Shown here: in pieces, positions 1 through 11,380 of the stretch
How positions within the stretch are numbered: the stretch's first letter is position 1
How the letters are laid out: each line of letters begins with the position of its first letter
Source of the DNA: Asterias rubens
Taxonomy: Eukaryota > Echinodermata > Asteroidea > Forcipulatida > Asteriidae
Direction: 5' to 3'
NCBI RefSeq assembly: GCF_902459465.1
Contig: NC_047083.1
Coordinates: 9,353,526 to 9,417,525, forward strand
Length of the DNA: 64,000 bases
The notes under the pieces: generated by a model
Database searches by the model: none
What the model saw: the letters and a program-made list of their open reading frames with translations, nothing else
What the model was told of the DNA's origin: nothing
Program-made: the position numbers and the translations under genes

Positions 1-3000
1 ACCGATAGGGGAGGAATCTAATCTCATATTTCGAGAATCAAATAATTGTTTTGGCAAGTCCGGGTGGATGAAAATTTCTGCTGAACATTATCCGCACATT
101 TTTTTCTATCCCGGTTGGAGGAAACTGGAGATTTGCTCAAGCCCACTCGGGCGTCAAATACCCGTAAGAAAATAATTTTCCAAGAGGGCCGGTACGGGCT
201 CTCCAAGATGCATAGATATCCCCTTCGATTAGAAGTAGGTACGTGAGTGGAATACGATGGACTGAAAGAGTGGGCATAGTAATGCATATTAAATTGGGCT
301 CTGGTGTTTGGGCAATGGCTTGAGCCAAGACTAGCGTTTACTTGGTATTAACAAGCAATGGATAGCTGTTGATAGTAAAACACATTGTGAGAAACAGCTC
401 CGTCAGAAGTAACAGTTTTTGAGAAAGATATAATTGCTCACTCCTTTATTAAAATAGGCATGAAGCCACGAATTAATGCAACAAGAGTGTTTTTCTTTCA
501 CCTTCGATGACCAAAATTAAGTCAAAAATTATCAACTTACCCCTTTCTCCAAAAATACGTTACTTCAGAAGGAGCCGTTTCTCACAATATGCTAACCGCT
601 CTCCATTGCTCATTAACTAACAACTATTTTTAAGTAATTTTGCCAATAGTGTCCGGTGCCTTTAAAGGGAACACTGGCTTGTGAACTCATGTAAACCTAA
701 TAATTGATGACGTCGTCTCTTTAACCACAGAGCAACGACATTGCTCTTTGCTTTGCTTGAGCCACTATCCATCCACCCCAACCATGCATCCTTGAGCACT
801 CGTGAAGTAATGATTGCTAAGGGTTCATGATCGATGCCTCGTCTCGTACTCTCAAACCAGAGGGGGGGGGCACCTAAATATTTTTCCCGTCTCCGTAATT
901 AGAGGAAACATAGTTACAAGTACAACTCTTGTTTCCTCTTTCCCACTGCTTGTTATTTCTCGGTTGATTAGTATTGACTGGGTGGGGGACGACCGTATTT
1001 TGGGGCCCGTGGGGTTGGTTGATGGTAAGGGCGCATGTAAATAATACACTGTGTCACCCCCTAATTACCTCCGTCTCGAAACAAAAATGAGATTAGGGGT
1101 TTGAGGAGGTTGGCCCTTTTCTCCAAACAATTAAAGGACCACCCCCCCCCTTGATTCCTTAAAAGTTATGTATTGTGAATTAAAATTATACATACGACAT
1201 GCGTTAACCTGTTTTTCTTATACTATTACATGTTTTACCTGCCCAACAATGCCATGGATTGTCAATTTTGTTGGAAACAACAATGGCTAACGAATAATGA
1301 TTCTTTCAGGTTTAACTCATTGAGACATTCTAATTGTTTTATTTTTAACATTAAAATGTTAAAGCAATATATACGGTTTAAAGATAGCAACGTGTGCTTC
1401 AAGGATCTGGACACCATTGGTAATTTACTCAAAGTAGTTGTTAGCATAACAACAAATAACAATAATGATACTTACAAAGAATATGTTTTGAAAGTTGATC
1501 TCCACTGCTGTTATTTTGTACATCAATCACAATATCCAATTATCCACGTTGATGCTGCAAGAAATAATAATGGTATCCTCTTTTTGCGTAATCGGGTGGC
1601 GTAATATTAACCACGCTCCCCACATACACAGCTCGCGTGTTAATCTCCTTACACGAAATTCCTTTCGGTCCCGATCACTTCAACATACCCACTTGCCTCG
1701 TAGGATTTTACCCCTTCAAATGACGATATTGTTACGTGGTTGGAGTCTATAACATTGTGTAATGGTCCTTCCCCTGCTGAGATGTGTGTAGCCGTCAAAC
1801 TCCCGCGTTTTTCTGATTCAGAGCAGACGATAGCTATACGCAACAGCATGTGGGCTAGTCTTTTCTCGAGTAAATCGCAAATGAGTTGGTAAATCATACC
1901 GTGGGAGGGCGTGCTAAAGCGATTTACAAGTAAGCGTAGTACACTATACACTAGCCACTATCGACCACTCACGTCTTGGGTCAAGACTACATGCGGACTC
2001 AATTACTTGATAAATGAATCAGCGGGTTGTGACTCCAGTTTTGTAATCAGAGGCGTTTGCGAAAGCAAGGCATTATGCGGTTCCTGGCTTTTATTTTAAG
2101 CTACGACAAGACTACATCTTTCTGTTGTACCATGGAGGGAAAATTAAAACATTGCTTAACAGAAACATGTTACTAGCTAAAGTTACGATACGTTTACATT
2201 GTTGTGACTGATTCCCCCACTCAGTTTTGCTTAGCAAAACAGATTCGGCGAACAGTATTTTCTGCTTCTTTATACAGCTTTATGAAATTGGCCACCGGGT
2301 CTAAAGATCTGTACCCGATAGTTCAACGGACCAAAAGCCTGAAATCAAACCAACGCAGTTTCGCAAAGACAAACACGTCATAAACACATACACGTGGTGC
2401 AATTTAAAAGAGTTTTTAGCTCTTGACTCCTACAGTATTGTAACCGTTGACTTCTAGTTCTCCATATGGCGCGCAAAAGTCAATAACTATTGGGTCCCGT
2501 CTGGGTTATAAATTATTTAAGTCTCAGTAGTGATAAATTGCACTCTTGCAAGACCCATAGCTGTATTCTGAGTGCAGCTGCAGTAAAAAATTATTATGAT
2601 GATTTTGAATGAGCTTATGGCCGCTAGTCTCAGATATTCATTTCTATGTTTTAATTTTCCAAATTTTAAATCTGCAATTCCTTCATCTTGAGTAATGAAG
2701 CATCTAGATAAATGAATTCATTTTTTTTCTCTCACAGAACTCGGGGAAAGTACTGTGTGTATACAGTGCTAACACACATCGGTTTGTATGGGTAAAACCA
2801 AAAATAAATATTCTTGATCCCGATGTAAATTTAAGATCTATTTAATTTTATCACACGTTTATTAAAAAAAAAAAAACCCAGAGAACTTTAACTGCTACAA
2901 CGAGTTAAAACTATTTGATATTTTCAGTAAAGGGGGAACATGTACCAGTAAAGTGTAGTTATTTTGTTTTAAACTTTGAAGTGATTTATTTAAGGTGAAA

Positions 3001-3220
3001 CCTTAATTACATACACACCCACCTGAATAAACTATACTTGTATGTACAACGATATAATAATTATCTTTTGAGGGAGTGTTGGCTCCGAGAAGGGCTGGTT
3101 TGGTCTCGACGTTTCGACCGGTAAACTCTGCTCATCTTCACCAGAAAAAACCATCAGTTAAGTAATAGGATACAATGTTTAAAGGTGCCGTAACAGTGTG
3201 ATGAATGATTGAAGTCACCT
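1..3220. other. Gene-free stretch, repeat relics
   Basis: No coding exon recognised. Holds degenerate TTAA-1 pieces at about 330-675 and 1407-1460, and a repeat at 1,880-1,995 that recurs at 6,155-6,248 (both run into GTCTTGGG.C.AGACTAC). The rest is AT-rich unique DNA. Around 3,090-3,160 is a LINE/Penelope-tail-like phrase with CGACGTTTCGACC, also seen inverted at 4,280-4,345 and 18,800-18,860. Confidence 0.6.
341..674 (+). repeat. TTAA-1 element, degenerate composite
   Basis: First part runs in minus orientation (GTGAGAAACAGCTCC), second part in plus orientation and ends GTGTCCGGTGCCTTTAAA. Old and rearranged. Confidence 0.6.
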
Positions 3221-3462
3221 GGGCCCAATTTCAAATAGCTGCTAAAAAGAAAAGTTTGCTTAGCATGAAATTTCTTGCTTGATAAAAACAGGATTACCAA
3301 CTGAATTTCCATTCGTCGCATTTTGCTTGGTACTGGTATTCAGCTGTTGTTTGCTTATCCTAAAAATCACGTGAAAATTCGGTTAGTAACCCTGTTTTTA
3401 TCAAGGAAGAAATTTCATGCTAAGCAAATTGTTGTGCTTAGCAGCTCTATGAAATTGGGCCC
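3221..3462. repeat. Foldback element, GGGCCCAATTTC ends
   Basis: Inverted repeat arms of about 85 bases (GCTTAGCATGAAATTTCTT and its complement) around a short centre. The same element is at 9292-9508; end fragments occur at 20,000-20,017, 34,630-34,672, 52,946-52,966, 54,340-54,395 and 59,276-59,340. Confidence 0.85.
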
Positions 3463-3845
3463 TGCTGTTCGAGTAGGAGAAATCTGGAGGATCGAAATGA
3501 ATGGCGCTTTTCCATAAATAATTGCAACCATTCAAGCATGATTGCAGATGGTTTTTCGTCTTCTCTGACACACGCTGGGTGCGCCGTCAAAGCCGGATCC
3601 GTCCGGACAAAGAAAAGTCATCCCTTGTGGAAACAAAAGATGAAGGTTGCCATAAAATAGTCATCGGTTTGCTGACATGCTTTCTTTGTATCACCCACAG
3701 ACCAACAGTGTCCCATGGTAACTGATGGAGTGCTGCCATCATTAATGCTTGGTTGACCTGCAAGGTCAAAACACAAGCACAATGGTAGGCCCTGTCTATA
3801 CCGTCCTTTTCGCTGTTTAATTGTTGATATGCATTTCGTACATTC

Positions 3846-4235
3846 TTTAAAGGCAGTGGACACTATTGGTAAATTGTCAAAGACCAGTCTTCACAGTTAG
3901 TGTGTCTCAACATATGCATAAAATAACAAGCCTGTGAAAATTTGAGCTCAATCGGTCATCGAACTTGCGAGAAAATAATGAAAGAAAGCACACCCTTATC
4001 ACACGAAGTTGTGTGCGTTTAGATGGTTGGTTTCGAGACCTCAAATTCTAAACTTGAGGTCTCGAAATCAAATTCGTGGAAAATTACTTATTTCTCGAAA
4101 ACTATATGTCACTTCAGAGGGAGCCGTTTCTCACAATGTTTTATACCATCAACCTCTCCCCATTACTCGTCACCAAGTAAGGTTTTATGCTAATAATTAT
4201 TTTGAGTAATCACCAGTAGTGTCCACTGCCTTTAA
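3846..4235 (+). repeat. TTAA-1 element, full length
   Basis: Runs TTAA-AGGCAGTGGACACTATTGG to CCACTGCCT-TTAA with an internal inverted repeat TTTGAGGTCTCGAAATC and its partner. Used as reference copy. Confidence 0.9.
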
Positions 4236-4347
4236 ACAAAGGAAACCATTATGTTTCCATTGTGTAGGCCTACTACAATTTTCCCTAGAAGATGATCAGA
4301 GCATACTGATCGAAACGTCGAGTTGAAACCTATGGTTCTTTTCAGAA

Positions 4348-4374
4348 CCCCCCCCCCCCACCCCCCCCCCCCCC
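4348..4374. repeat. Poly(C) tract
   Basis: Twenty-six C in 27 bases with one A. Confidence 0.95.
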
Positions 4375-4397
4375 AAATGAATGAATATGGATTACGT

Positions 4398-4460
4398 CTG
4401 AGATACACCAACTGTGAAGGCTAGTCTTTGACAATTACCAATAGTGTCCACTGCCTTTAA
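4398..4460 (-). repeat. TTAA-1 terminal fragment
   Basis: Last ~60 bases of a minus-oriented copy, from GAGATACACCAACTGTGAAG to CACTGCCTTTAA. Confidence 0.85.
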
Positions 4461-4685
4461 GTACCCTAAAATCAAACAATAATGCAATTACAATTATGGT
4501 TCAAGTAGGCTTTAATTATATTAAATTACTCCTTTGCTCAACGGTCAACACAAGACCATGTGACAAGTCGCACAAGTAAATTCTACACATTAAAAATTCA
4601 ATACAATGTGCTTTATAATAATTCAACATAACAATCTGTGAAAGATCATAAAGGGAAATCTCTGAAGACATGTTGAAGAAGTTGT

Positions 4686-5350
4686 TACACACACACAAAC
4701 TACAAAAAGAGTGAGCAACAAAAATTGACGCGGTGTCTTAAGCAATATTGACCAATAACAAACTACACAAACCTATTGATTCCGTTGTTCGTAAAACGTC
4801 AGCCTTTACCACACAGCAAACGGCAATCTGTTATAATTAATCACCAATAATCTCATTAGCTTGATGATGTTGATCCATCTCAAGCAAAACAAAAACTGAC
4901 TCATTGATTTTATAGAGTCATTATACCCTCGAGGCAAATAATTCTCGATTCCATCCATGCAGCGCCACTTAAAGGCATTGTTCTCTTGCAACTCCGATGA
5001 CCAAATTTAGTCCAACATTTTGTTATTGTATGAATATTATTAGGATACAGATAAAGATAAATCTCGCACTTTTTTTAGTATTTGTAACACACACAATCTA
5101 CAAAAAGAGAGCAACAAAGAACGCAGTATCTAAACATGGAGGAATGACTTCCATGGTCTAGAGCAATTGATCAATAACACACTACACAAATCTATTGATT
5201 TCATTGTTCGTAAGCCGTCAGCCTTTACCACACAGCAAACGGCAATCTGTTATAACTAATCACCAATAATCTCATTAGCTTGATGATGTTGATCCATCTC
5301 AAACCAAACAAAAACTGACCCATTGATTTTTAAAGTCATACACCCTCCAG
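4686..5350. repeat. Local duplication, two ~260 bp units about 400 bp apart
   Basis: 4686-4945 and 5085-5350 share CACACAGCAAACGGCAATCT, CTCATTAGCTTGATGATGTT and flanking text at roughly 90 percent by eye. No coding content. Confidence 0.8.
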
Positions 5351-5574
5351 ACAATTTTCTTGATTCCGAACAGTGCCAATTAAACTGGCGGGCAATGCAC
5401 TCCAGAATTAATTGTCTTGCTGTGTTTCCTGCTCAAATGGCTTTCTGTAATTGATTACTGCAACCACTTTTATGTTACAATTGGCTATAGTGTATAAGCC
5501 AGACGCGCCAAAAATGACGTCACAACATTGCAAATTGTCAGCCAACGGTGCCTCAATAAGAATGCTAATCCTTT

Positions 5575-6062
5575 TGTTGTTACTAATAGGGCCGTTATCA
5601 GATGCAATTGTGTCCGCCATGCAATACTGTCCGCCCCGGACACTTTTGCATATGCAATCGTGTCCGGGGCTATGCAAAACCATCCGGTGGACATGTACAT
5701 GACTGTTGATGTATGTGCGCGTAAGCGAGCGTGCATGCACTGAACCTACGTACGTATATAATGCAGCATTATAATATTCACGTATTTTATGATTGCAGCG
5801 AATACCCAACGGCCGAACATTCATGAAATGGCGAACGTGTTCCGTCGACCGAGGGCGTTTAATTTACTGCAAGGACGGTTTTGCACGGGGGCGGACACAA
5901 CTGCATATGCAAATGTGTCTGGGTGGACACAGTTGCATTATGCAGCGGCGTCCGGGCGGACACGATTGTATATGCAAAACCGTCCTGCTGACATTATTGC
6001 ATATGCAATAATGTCCTCCTGGTATTATTGCATAGGACATGCGACACCGTATCCGACATAAT
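5575..6062 (+). repeat. Palindrome-array element (PAL family), near full length
   Basis: Both ends are strings of TTGCATATGCAA-type palindromes alternating with GTCCG..CGGAC palindromes; a ~150 bp centre reads GTTGATGTATGTGCGCG to CCGTCGACCGAGGGCG. The best match is 41613-42075. Confidence 0.8.
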
Positions 6063-6270
6063 TGGTGGCCAAAGCTACGGCTACGGCTGTTGCTAAGGGT
6101 GTTGCTAATGTTAGCTTTAGCCATAGCTGCATAGTCTCTGGCCCAGGTCAAATTAGGTAAATCATACCGTTAGAGGGCGCGCTTCGGATTTATAACGAGT
6201 GCAGTGCACTATCCACTGTCATCACTGACGTCTTGGGCCGAGACTACCTTGTTGGTCGAACAGTTGCGAA

Positions 6271-6689
6271 TTAAAGACAGTGGACACTATTGGTAATTAT
6301 TGTCAAAGACTTGTCTTCACAGTTGGTGTATCTCAACATTATGCAAACCTAACAAACCTGTAAAAAACAAACCTGTAATAACAAACCTGTGAAAATTTGA
6401 GCTCAATTGGTCCTCGAATTTGCGAGATAATAATGAAAGAAAAAAACACCCTTGTCACACGAAGTTGTGTGCTTTCTGATGCTTGATTTCGAGACCTCAA
6501 ATTCTAAACTTGAGGTCTCGAAATCAAATTCGTGGAAAATCACTTCTTTCTCGAAAACTACGTCACCTCAGAGGGAGCTGTTTCTCACAATGTTTTATAC
6601 CATCAACCTTTCCCCATTACTCGTAATCAAGAAAGGTTTTATGATGATAATTGTTTTGAGTGATTACCAATAGTGTCCACTGCCTTTAA
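6271..6689 (+). repeat. TTAA-1 element, full length with small insertion
   Basis: TTAA-flanked ends AGACAGTGGACACTATTGG and CCACTGCCT. A short internal duplication of AACAAACCTGT adds ~30 bp. Confidence 0.9.
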
Positions 6690-7092
6690 GGCGATGACTT
6701 TGTTGACTCTCGTTATTACCATGTGAAGTGCTCTTACGTAACAAAAACCCTGTGGCAAATACCCACTGCGCAAGCGCTAACTGTTGAATTGGGTGCATGC
6801 TGGTCTAGCTAACGAAAACTAACAGGACCAGCATGCATCTTACTCCACGCTATATAACGCGCACGTAACAAGCGTGTCTGCTGCCACCTAGTGTCCCGAT
6901 ACAAGCCATTATTTAATCGGTTTCAGCTTTACTGATGGCTCTTAATTTTAACTAATTCTTACTCCAATTAAAAATTACGATTAACAATTAACAATATAAG
7001 ACTATTGCACAGTCTGGCCTATCTTTAAAGTGATCATATTATTTTACATAACTACACTTTTCTTTCATCTCAAAATTCGAGTAAACAAGATT

Positions 7093-7461
7093 TTAAAGCC
7101 ATTGGACCCTTTCGGTTCAGAAAAAAAAAATAAAAGTTCGCAGATTTACAAATAACTTACAGGGTTTACAGAAGGCAATGGTGAAAGACTTCTCTTGAAA
7201 TATTGTTCCATGAAATGCTTTACTTTTTGAGAAAACAGCAAAACAATATAAATTCTCGTTAACGAGAATTACGGATTTATTTTAAACACATGTCATGACA
7301 CGGCGAAACGCGCGGAAACAAGGGTGGGTTTTTCCTTTGTTTTCTCCCGACTCCGATGACCGATTGAGCCTAAATTTTCACAGGTTTGTTATTTATATAT
7401 ATAAGTTGTGGTACACAAAGTGTGGACAACACTGTTTACCGAAAGGGTCCAATGGCTTTAA
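7093..7461. repeat. TTAA-3 element
   Basis: Inverted ends AGCCATTGGACCCTTTCGGT and its complement, flanked by TTAA on both sides (7093-7096 and 7458-7461). Its right half shares the CTCCGATGACCGATTGAGCC..TTCACAGGTTTGTTAT body with TTAA-1, so it looks like a relative with different ends. Confidence 0.7.
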
Positions 7462-7767
7462 ACATCCTCGCATCTCATAAAAAATTATCACAACTTCTCG
7501 ATGCAATTTTGCATCTGCCTCTGAACATCTATAAGACATTAATTTGTATTTATACATTTAGTTTTAATCTTATTTTCAATTACTTATAATTAAAATAATA
7601 TGATTTGTTATATATTTTTCTCATTGACAGTTTAGTCGAGAACAATAAAGTTTTTGCTAATTAAAAGATGGTGACTTGTCACTTGTCAAAGAAAGTTGCA
7701 TCTCCAATTTAAAGTTAGATGTTACTATAAACATCCTTACTTGCCAACTTTGGGAACGAATTTCAAC

Positions 7768-7773
7768 TTTATT
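7768..7773 (-). terminator. Candidate poly(A) signal of tetraspanin A
   Basis: AATAAA on the minus strand about 200 bases past the stop codon; the nearest canonical hexamer I saw. Confidence 0.5.
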
Positions 7774-7972
7774 AATCTATTCAAACAAGGTTTGACCTAT
7801 TATTCCTCAAAATGTGTCCACTAGGATGTGTAGCTTCATCTGTTGCGTTCACGTTTCTATGGCAACCAGTAGCAACTCAATGTACACTGCTCCCTTTTAA
7901 CATCGACAGAGGGCGCTGTTGAAAATAATCACCCTCGCCTTACCTTGCAGTAGAGGGCGCTGTTTAAGAAAG

Positions 7973-8044
7973 TTATACGTAAGCTCCACCGTGTTCGTTC
8001 TGGATTGAGCGCCACAAGATAAACGAGAATACAATGCCGATGAT
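7973..8044 (-). CDS. Tetraspanin A coding exon 6 and stop (residues 223-245)
   Basis: 24 codons including TAA at 7973-7975: the end of helix 4 (IIGIVFSFILW) and the cytoplasmic tail RSIQNEHGGAYV. The acceptor is TTTCATTTCAG. Confidence 0.92.
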   Translation of the reverse strand: MIGIVFSFILWRSIQNEHGGAYV

Positions 8045-11000
8045 CTGAAATGAAACAGCCCGATTCGCGAATGGGCGTGGAGAATCGAAAGGAGATGTTA
8101 ATGAAGAGATGTTCTTTAAAAGAGAACTATAATTGGGCGTTTGGATAACAGCAATGGGTGACTTTTTAGACTATAGCGGGCGTCCTCCTATGGGGTGCAC
8201 CGCAAAGCAACCAATGTTTTAAATGTAATTCGAAACTATTCACAAACTATTTAAAAAAATTGTTCATTCAGCCTCTTTAAATCAATCAAAACATACTTTG
8301 ACGCAACTCATAACTTCAGATTTCTTTTCAGTGTTTGGCAAGTCAGCCATTTTGATTTTATTTTGCTAAATACCACAACTTTAGCTCCTAAATTACCTCC
8401 TCAAAAAATGAAACCCCCAAGTTGTGATTTTGTAATAAAGTACAAACGAGTATTAACATGATGATTTGCTTCTGTCGTATCAAAGGGTATTTTCTCAGTG
8501 AAAAGTCATTCCAAACATAATGTTGATAATATATTTACCTGAAATACACCAACACCAATTCCTATACCACCAACTGCTCCAATGTGAACTTTCAGCTCCT
8601 CAACTAGGGCGTTCTTGCAACCCTAGGCATAAACAAACACCAGCATTGAATTACGTGGTATTTAAATGAAGGCAGTGGAAACTATTAATTACTCAAAATA
8701 GTTATTAACATAAAACCCTTATTGGTAAAACATTGTGAACCCTCTGAAGTAACGTAGTTTTCGAGAAAGAAGTAATTGTCCACGAATTTGTTTTCGATAC
8801 CTCAGAATTAGATTTGGACGTCCCGAAACAAGCCACTGCAAGCACACAACTTTGTGTGACAAGGGTGTTTTTCTCCCATTCATATCTCGCAACTTCGACG
8901 ACCAAATTGCGCTCAAATTTTCACTGCACATGTTGAGATACACCAACTGTGAAGGCTAGTCTTTGACAAGCGTCTTTAAACAACTGTCAATTTGTCGCAA
9001 CCCTCTCATCAAGACACAGCTCTGCCCTCATGGCAACCCCACCCCCTCCCCCCACCCAAACCAATTACTCTAGTACCCCTCTTACCCGTTCCCACTTAGC
9101 AGCAAGTGTGTCCATACCGCATCCTGCGACGTGTGTAATACAGCATGAGTCTGGCGTCTGGCCTGGTCCGTACACGCGCGGATGGAACTCGTTCCAGTCG
9201 GTGCCATTTGTGACTCCACAACACAGTAACTGGAAGAGTAAAAACATTTCCAGCTTATTATTAGAAAGCAAAACATATGTTACATTAACTTGACCCAATT
9301 TCATAGAGCTGCTAAGCACACACATTTTGCTTAGCATGAAATTTCTTCCTTGACAAAAACAAGATTAAAACCAATTAATTTCCATTTGCTGCGTATAGCT
9401 TGTTTGCTTCCTGAAAATCACGAAGAAACTTGGTTGGTAATCCTGTTTTTATCAAGGAAGAATGCTAAGCAAATTGTTGTGCTTAGCAGCTCTATGAAAA
9501 TTGGCCCGGGTCGCAGGTTCAAGTCCCACTCATTCAACAACCTCAAATAATTTAAAGTATCCCACTCATCAGTTTCTCTAATAAGTAGTTTATCAAAATA
9601 TTGTGAGAAAACAATCCTTAAAATAACCTCTTGTTTTTGGCAAACGGAACAGTCTCTACTGACAGTGTGCTAAATATTACGGTACCAAGGACAAAACACA
9701 AAATGGAAAACAAAAGTACTCAATTAGGGGAATTCTAAAGACTGTGCTGTACAAGGGGAAACAAAACGAAAGAATGCTCAACATGAATGCATTCAAAAGA
9801 ATGCGTGTACATTCAAGGATACATTTTTAAGAATGTGTCAACAAAAATGTGTGTACTATAATTATTATTATACGGGAAGGTATTTTTAAGCATGTTATGG
9901 CTTACAGGGCGCATTTCTAAGAATGTGTGGGCTTACAGCGAAGCACTTCAAGAAGCACTTTTTAAGACTTTGTGTTGGACTTACAAAGTTGTGCATTCTG
10001 TCCCACGCTGAGTGTGTGGACTTACAGGAACGCATTTTTAAGAAAGTGTGGACTTACAGGGGTGCATTTTTAAGAATGCGTGTGGACTTACAAAGTTGTG
10101 CATTCTGTACCACGCTGAATGTTTGTACCTACAGGAGCGCATTTTTAAGAATGCATTAATTTACAGAGTGCAGTTTTAAGAATGCGTGTTGGACTTACAA
10201 AGTTTTGCATTCTGTCCCACGCTGATGTTAATCCTTGCTGTCCGGTTGCGCCGTACAGCGACAGTCCATTCTGGGAGAGATCCTGCTCAACATACGCCCC
10301 TACCTGGCTCCTATTAGCCACGCCCAGCCCTCCGGCGATCATTTCTATGATCAGGATACCAGCCATTAAGATGAAATACTTAACAAAGAAAATAAACAAG
10401 AACAAATGTTAGGGGGACGTAAAGCTTTCCATAGAGCGTGCTTGTGTTTCATGTATAACAATATGTACATATGATTTGACTGAGAATCTCCACGTGAAAT
10501 GATTGCAAGGTCAAAATGTGATTATGGACGGGGATTGACGTGGGCCTCAAGGCATATCTTGGACGTAATTTACGAGCCAAGCCTTGGAGTGTGACGTCAG
10601 ATGTTCAGACCGAAAGGCCACTGAGGCCGTGTCCGAATTTGCGAAAGGAAAATAAGAACCTGGGAAAAGAAGTGGCGCCTGGTGGCGCTTTATATTATAC
10701 TTACCGTCAGCACCATACATGGGTTCTCTCTGACTGCACCACAACATCCCAGGAAGGATACCAGCATAATGATGCCACCAACGATCATAGTAACGGTTGC
10801 CGCATTGAGGAACGGGAAGCTGGGTAAGAGGGTAGCGAAGGGACCCTCACGGTTGAGCAGGTAAGCACCGGCTCCTAGCACCGTCCCCCCGGAGAGCTAG
10901 ACGGGGAGAATTAGGGGAAAGAGAGGTTTATCAACAAACAAGAGAGCATGCAGCGAAACTGACATGGGACTGGCTTTACACATCTAAAGATGACTTTTTG

Positions 11001-11079
11001 TTTATACTTTTGTATAACCTTGACGGCCCCTGTCCAACTTGTAATCATTGTTGTAATATGTCTAAAGATTTAAAATAAG

Positions 11080-11177
<98 letters not shown>

Positions 11178-11296
11178 TTACACAACAACAACAACAACAT
11201 CGTCATTATGTGGCCAAACATAATACTCACAAAAAACAGCAGATTGAAGGCGAATAGTAGATATTTGACACATTGGGCGCATCCTTGCAACGCCAT
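7973..11296 (-). CDS. Tetraspanin A, 245 aa, six coding exons
   Basis: Four-pass membrane organiser of the tetraspanin family, expected in plasma or endosomal membranes where it scaffolds partner proteins. Joining 11231-11296, 10705-10896, 10199-10378, 9086-9229, 8539-8622 and 7973-8044 (reverse complement) gives one open frame; all five introns are phase 0 with GT..AG ends. Membrane helices lie near residues 11-36, 53-76, 87-107 and 208-233. The GCCGA..EN hallmark is at 72-79. The large extracellular loop carries CCG (149-151), PDSCC (C175, C176), GC (C183) and GC (C196), the six-cysteine pattern. Juxtamembrane C6, C9, C73 and C74 are candidate palmitoylation sites. The tail is short and ends GGAYV. 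Its neighbour on the same strand is a paralog with the same exon plan. The family is clear; the subfamily (CD63-like or CD9-like) was not resolved. Confidence 0.95.
8539..8622 (-). CDS. Tetraspanin A coding exon 5 (residues 195-222)
   Basis: 28 codons: the last loop cysteine in GCKNALVEELK followed by the glycine-rich start of helix 4. Acceptor ATGCCTAG, donor GTAAATAT; phase 0 on both sides. Confidence 0.93.
8661..8979 (-). repeat. TTAA-1 element, internally deleted
   Basis: Begins TTTAAATGAAGGCAGTGGAA and ends GACAAGCGTCTTTAAA. Lies in tetraspanin A intron 4. Confidence 0.85.
9086..9229 (-). CDS. Tetraspanin A coding exon 4 (residues 147-194)
   Basis: 48 codons with the large-loop core: LLCCGV, PDSCC and AGCG cysteine motifs. 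Acceptor TTACTCTTCCAG and donor GTAAGAGG; both boundaries phase 0. Confidence 0.95.
9292..9508. repeat. Foldback element, second copy
   Basis: Same family as 3221-3462, arms beginning ACCCAATTTCATAGAGCTGC. In tetraspanin A intron 3. A tRNA-type B box (GGTTCAAGTCCC) follows at 9518-9529. Confidence 0.8.
9786..10198 (-). repeat. Minisatellite in tetraspanin A intron 3 with copied splice donors
   Basis: Irregular tandem array of two interleaved units: a ~30 bp unit (CGCATTTTTAAGAATGCGTG and relatives) and a ~45 bp unit equal to the last ~30 bases of exon 3 plus its donor. In gene direction the donor GTAAGTCC appears at the real site (10191-10198) and again at 10084-10091, 10050-10057, 10018-10025 and 9977-9984. 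Two copies (9977-10010, 10084-10120) also carry the exon end upstream of the donor. Confidence 0.85.
10199..10378 (-). CDS. Tetraspanin A coding exon 3 (residues 87-146)
   Basis: 60 codons: helix 3 (YFILMAGILIIEM..) and the first part of the large loop ending in SAWDRMQNF. Donor GTAAGTCC is at 10191-10198. The last ~30 exon bases plus this donor recur in the adjoining intronic minisatellite (see 9786-10198). Confidence 0.93.
10705..10896 (-). CDS. Tetraspanin A coding exon 2 (residues 23-86)
   Basis: 64 codons covering the rest of helix 1, the small extracellular loop and helix 2 with the GCCGA..EN signature. The acceptor CCGTCTAG and donor GTAAGTAT are in place and both boundaries are phase 0. 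The paralogous exon at 23003-23194 has the same length. Confidence 0.95.
11082..11176. repeat. (AAC)n microsatellite in tetraspanin A intron 1
   Basis: More than 30 uninterrupted AAC triplets, about 50 bases inside the intron from the exon 1 donor; transcribed as (GUU)n. Confidence 0.97.
11231..11296 (-). CDS. Tetraspanin A coding exon 1 (residues 1-22)
   Basis: Starts at the ATG whose A is 11296, encoding MALQGCAQCVKY and the first half of helix 1. Donor GTGAGT is at 11225-11230. An acceptor (TTTTTCTTGCAG read on the minus strand) sits 10 bases upstream of the ATG, so the exon runs to 11306 and an untranslated exon must lie further upstream. Confidence 0.93.
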
Positions 11297-11380
11297 CTTG
11301 GAAGAACTGCAAGAAAAACACAACCAATCAATGGATTTTAACACAACTTTAAAATACTAAACAGAATGTAGGAGAAACCT

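Noticed and set aside
3085-4345. Hammerhead ribozyme of a Penelope-like element
   Set aside because: CGAAACGTC-type text occurs at 3,091-3,160 (inverted) and 4,300-4,325, but the CUGAUGA core is not intact, so I do not claim a ribozyme.
5408-5824. 138-codon minus-strand open frame
   Set aside because: Much of it lies in the PAL repeat, and the matching text at 41.6 kb is not kept in frame.
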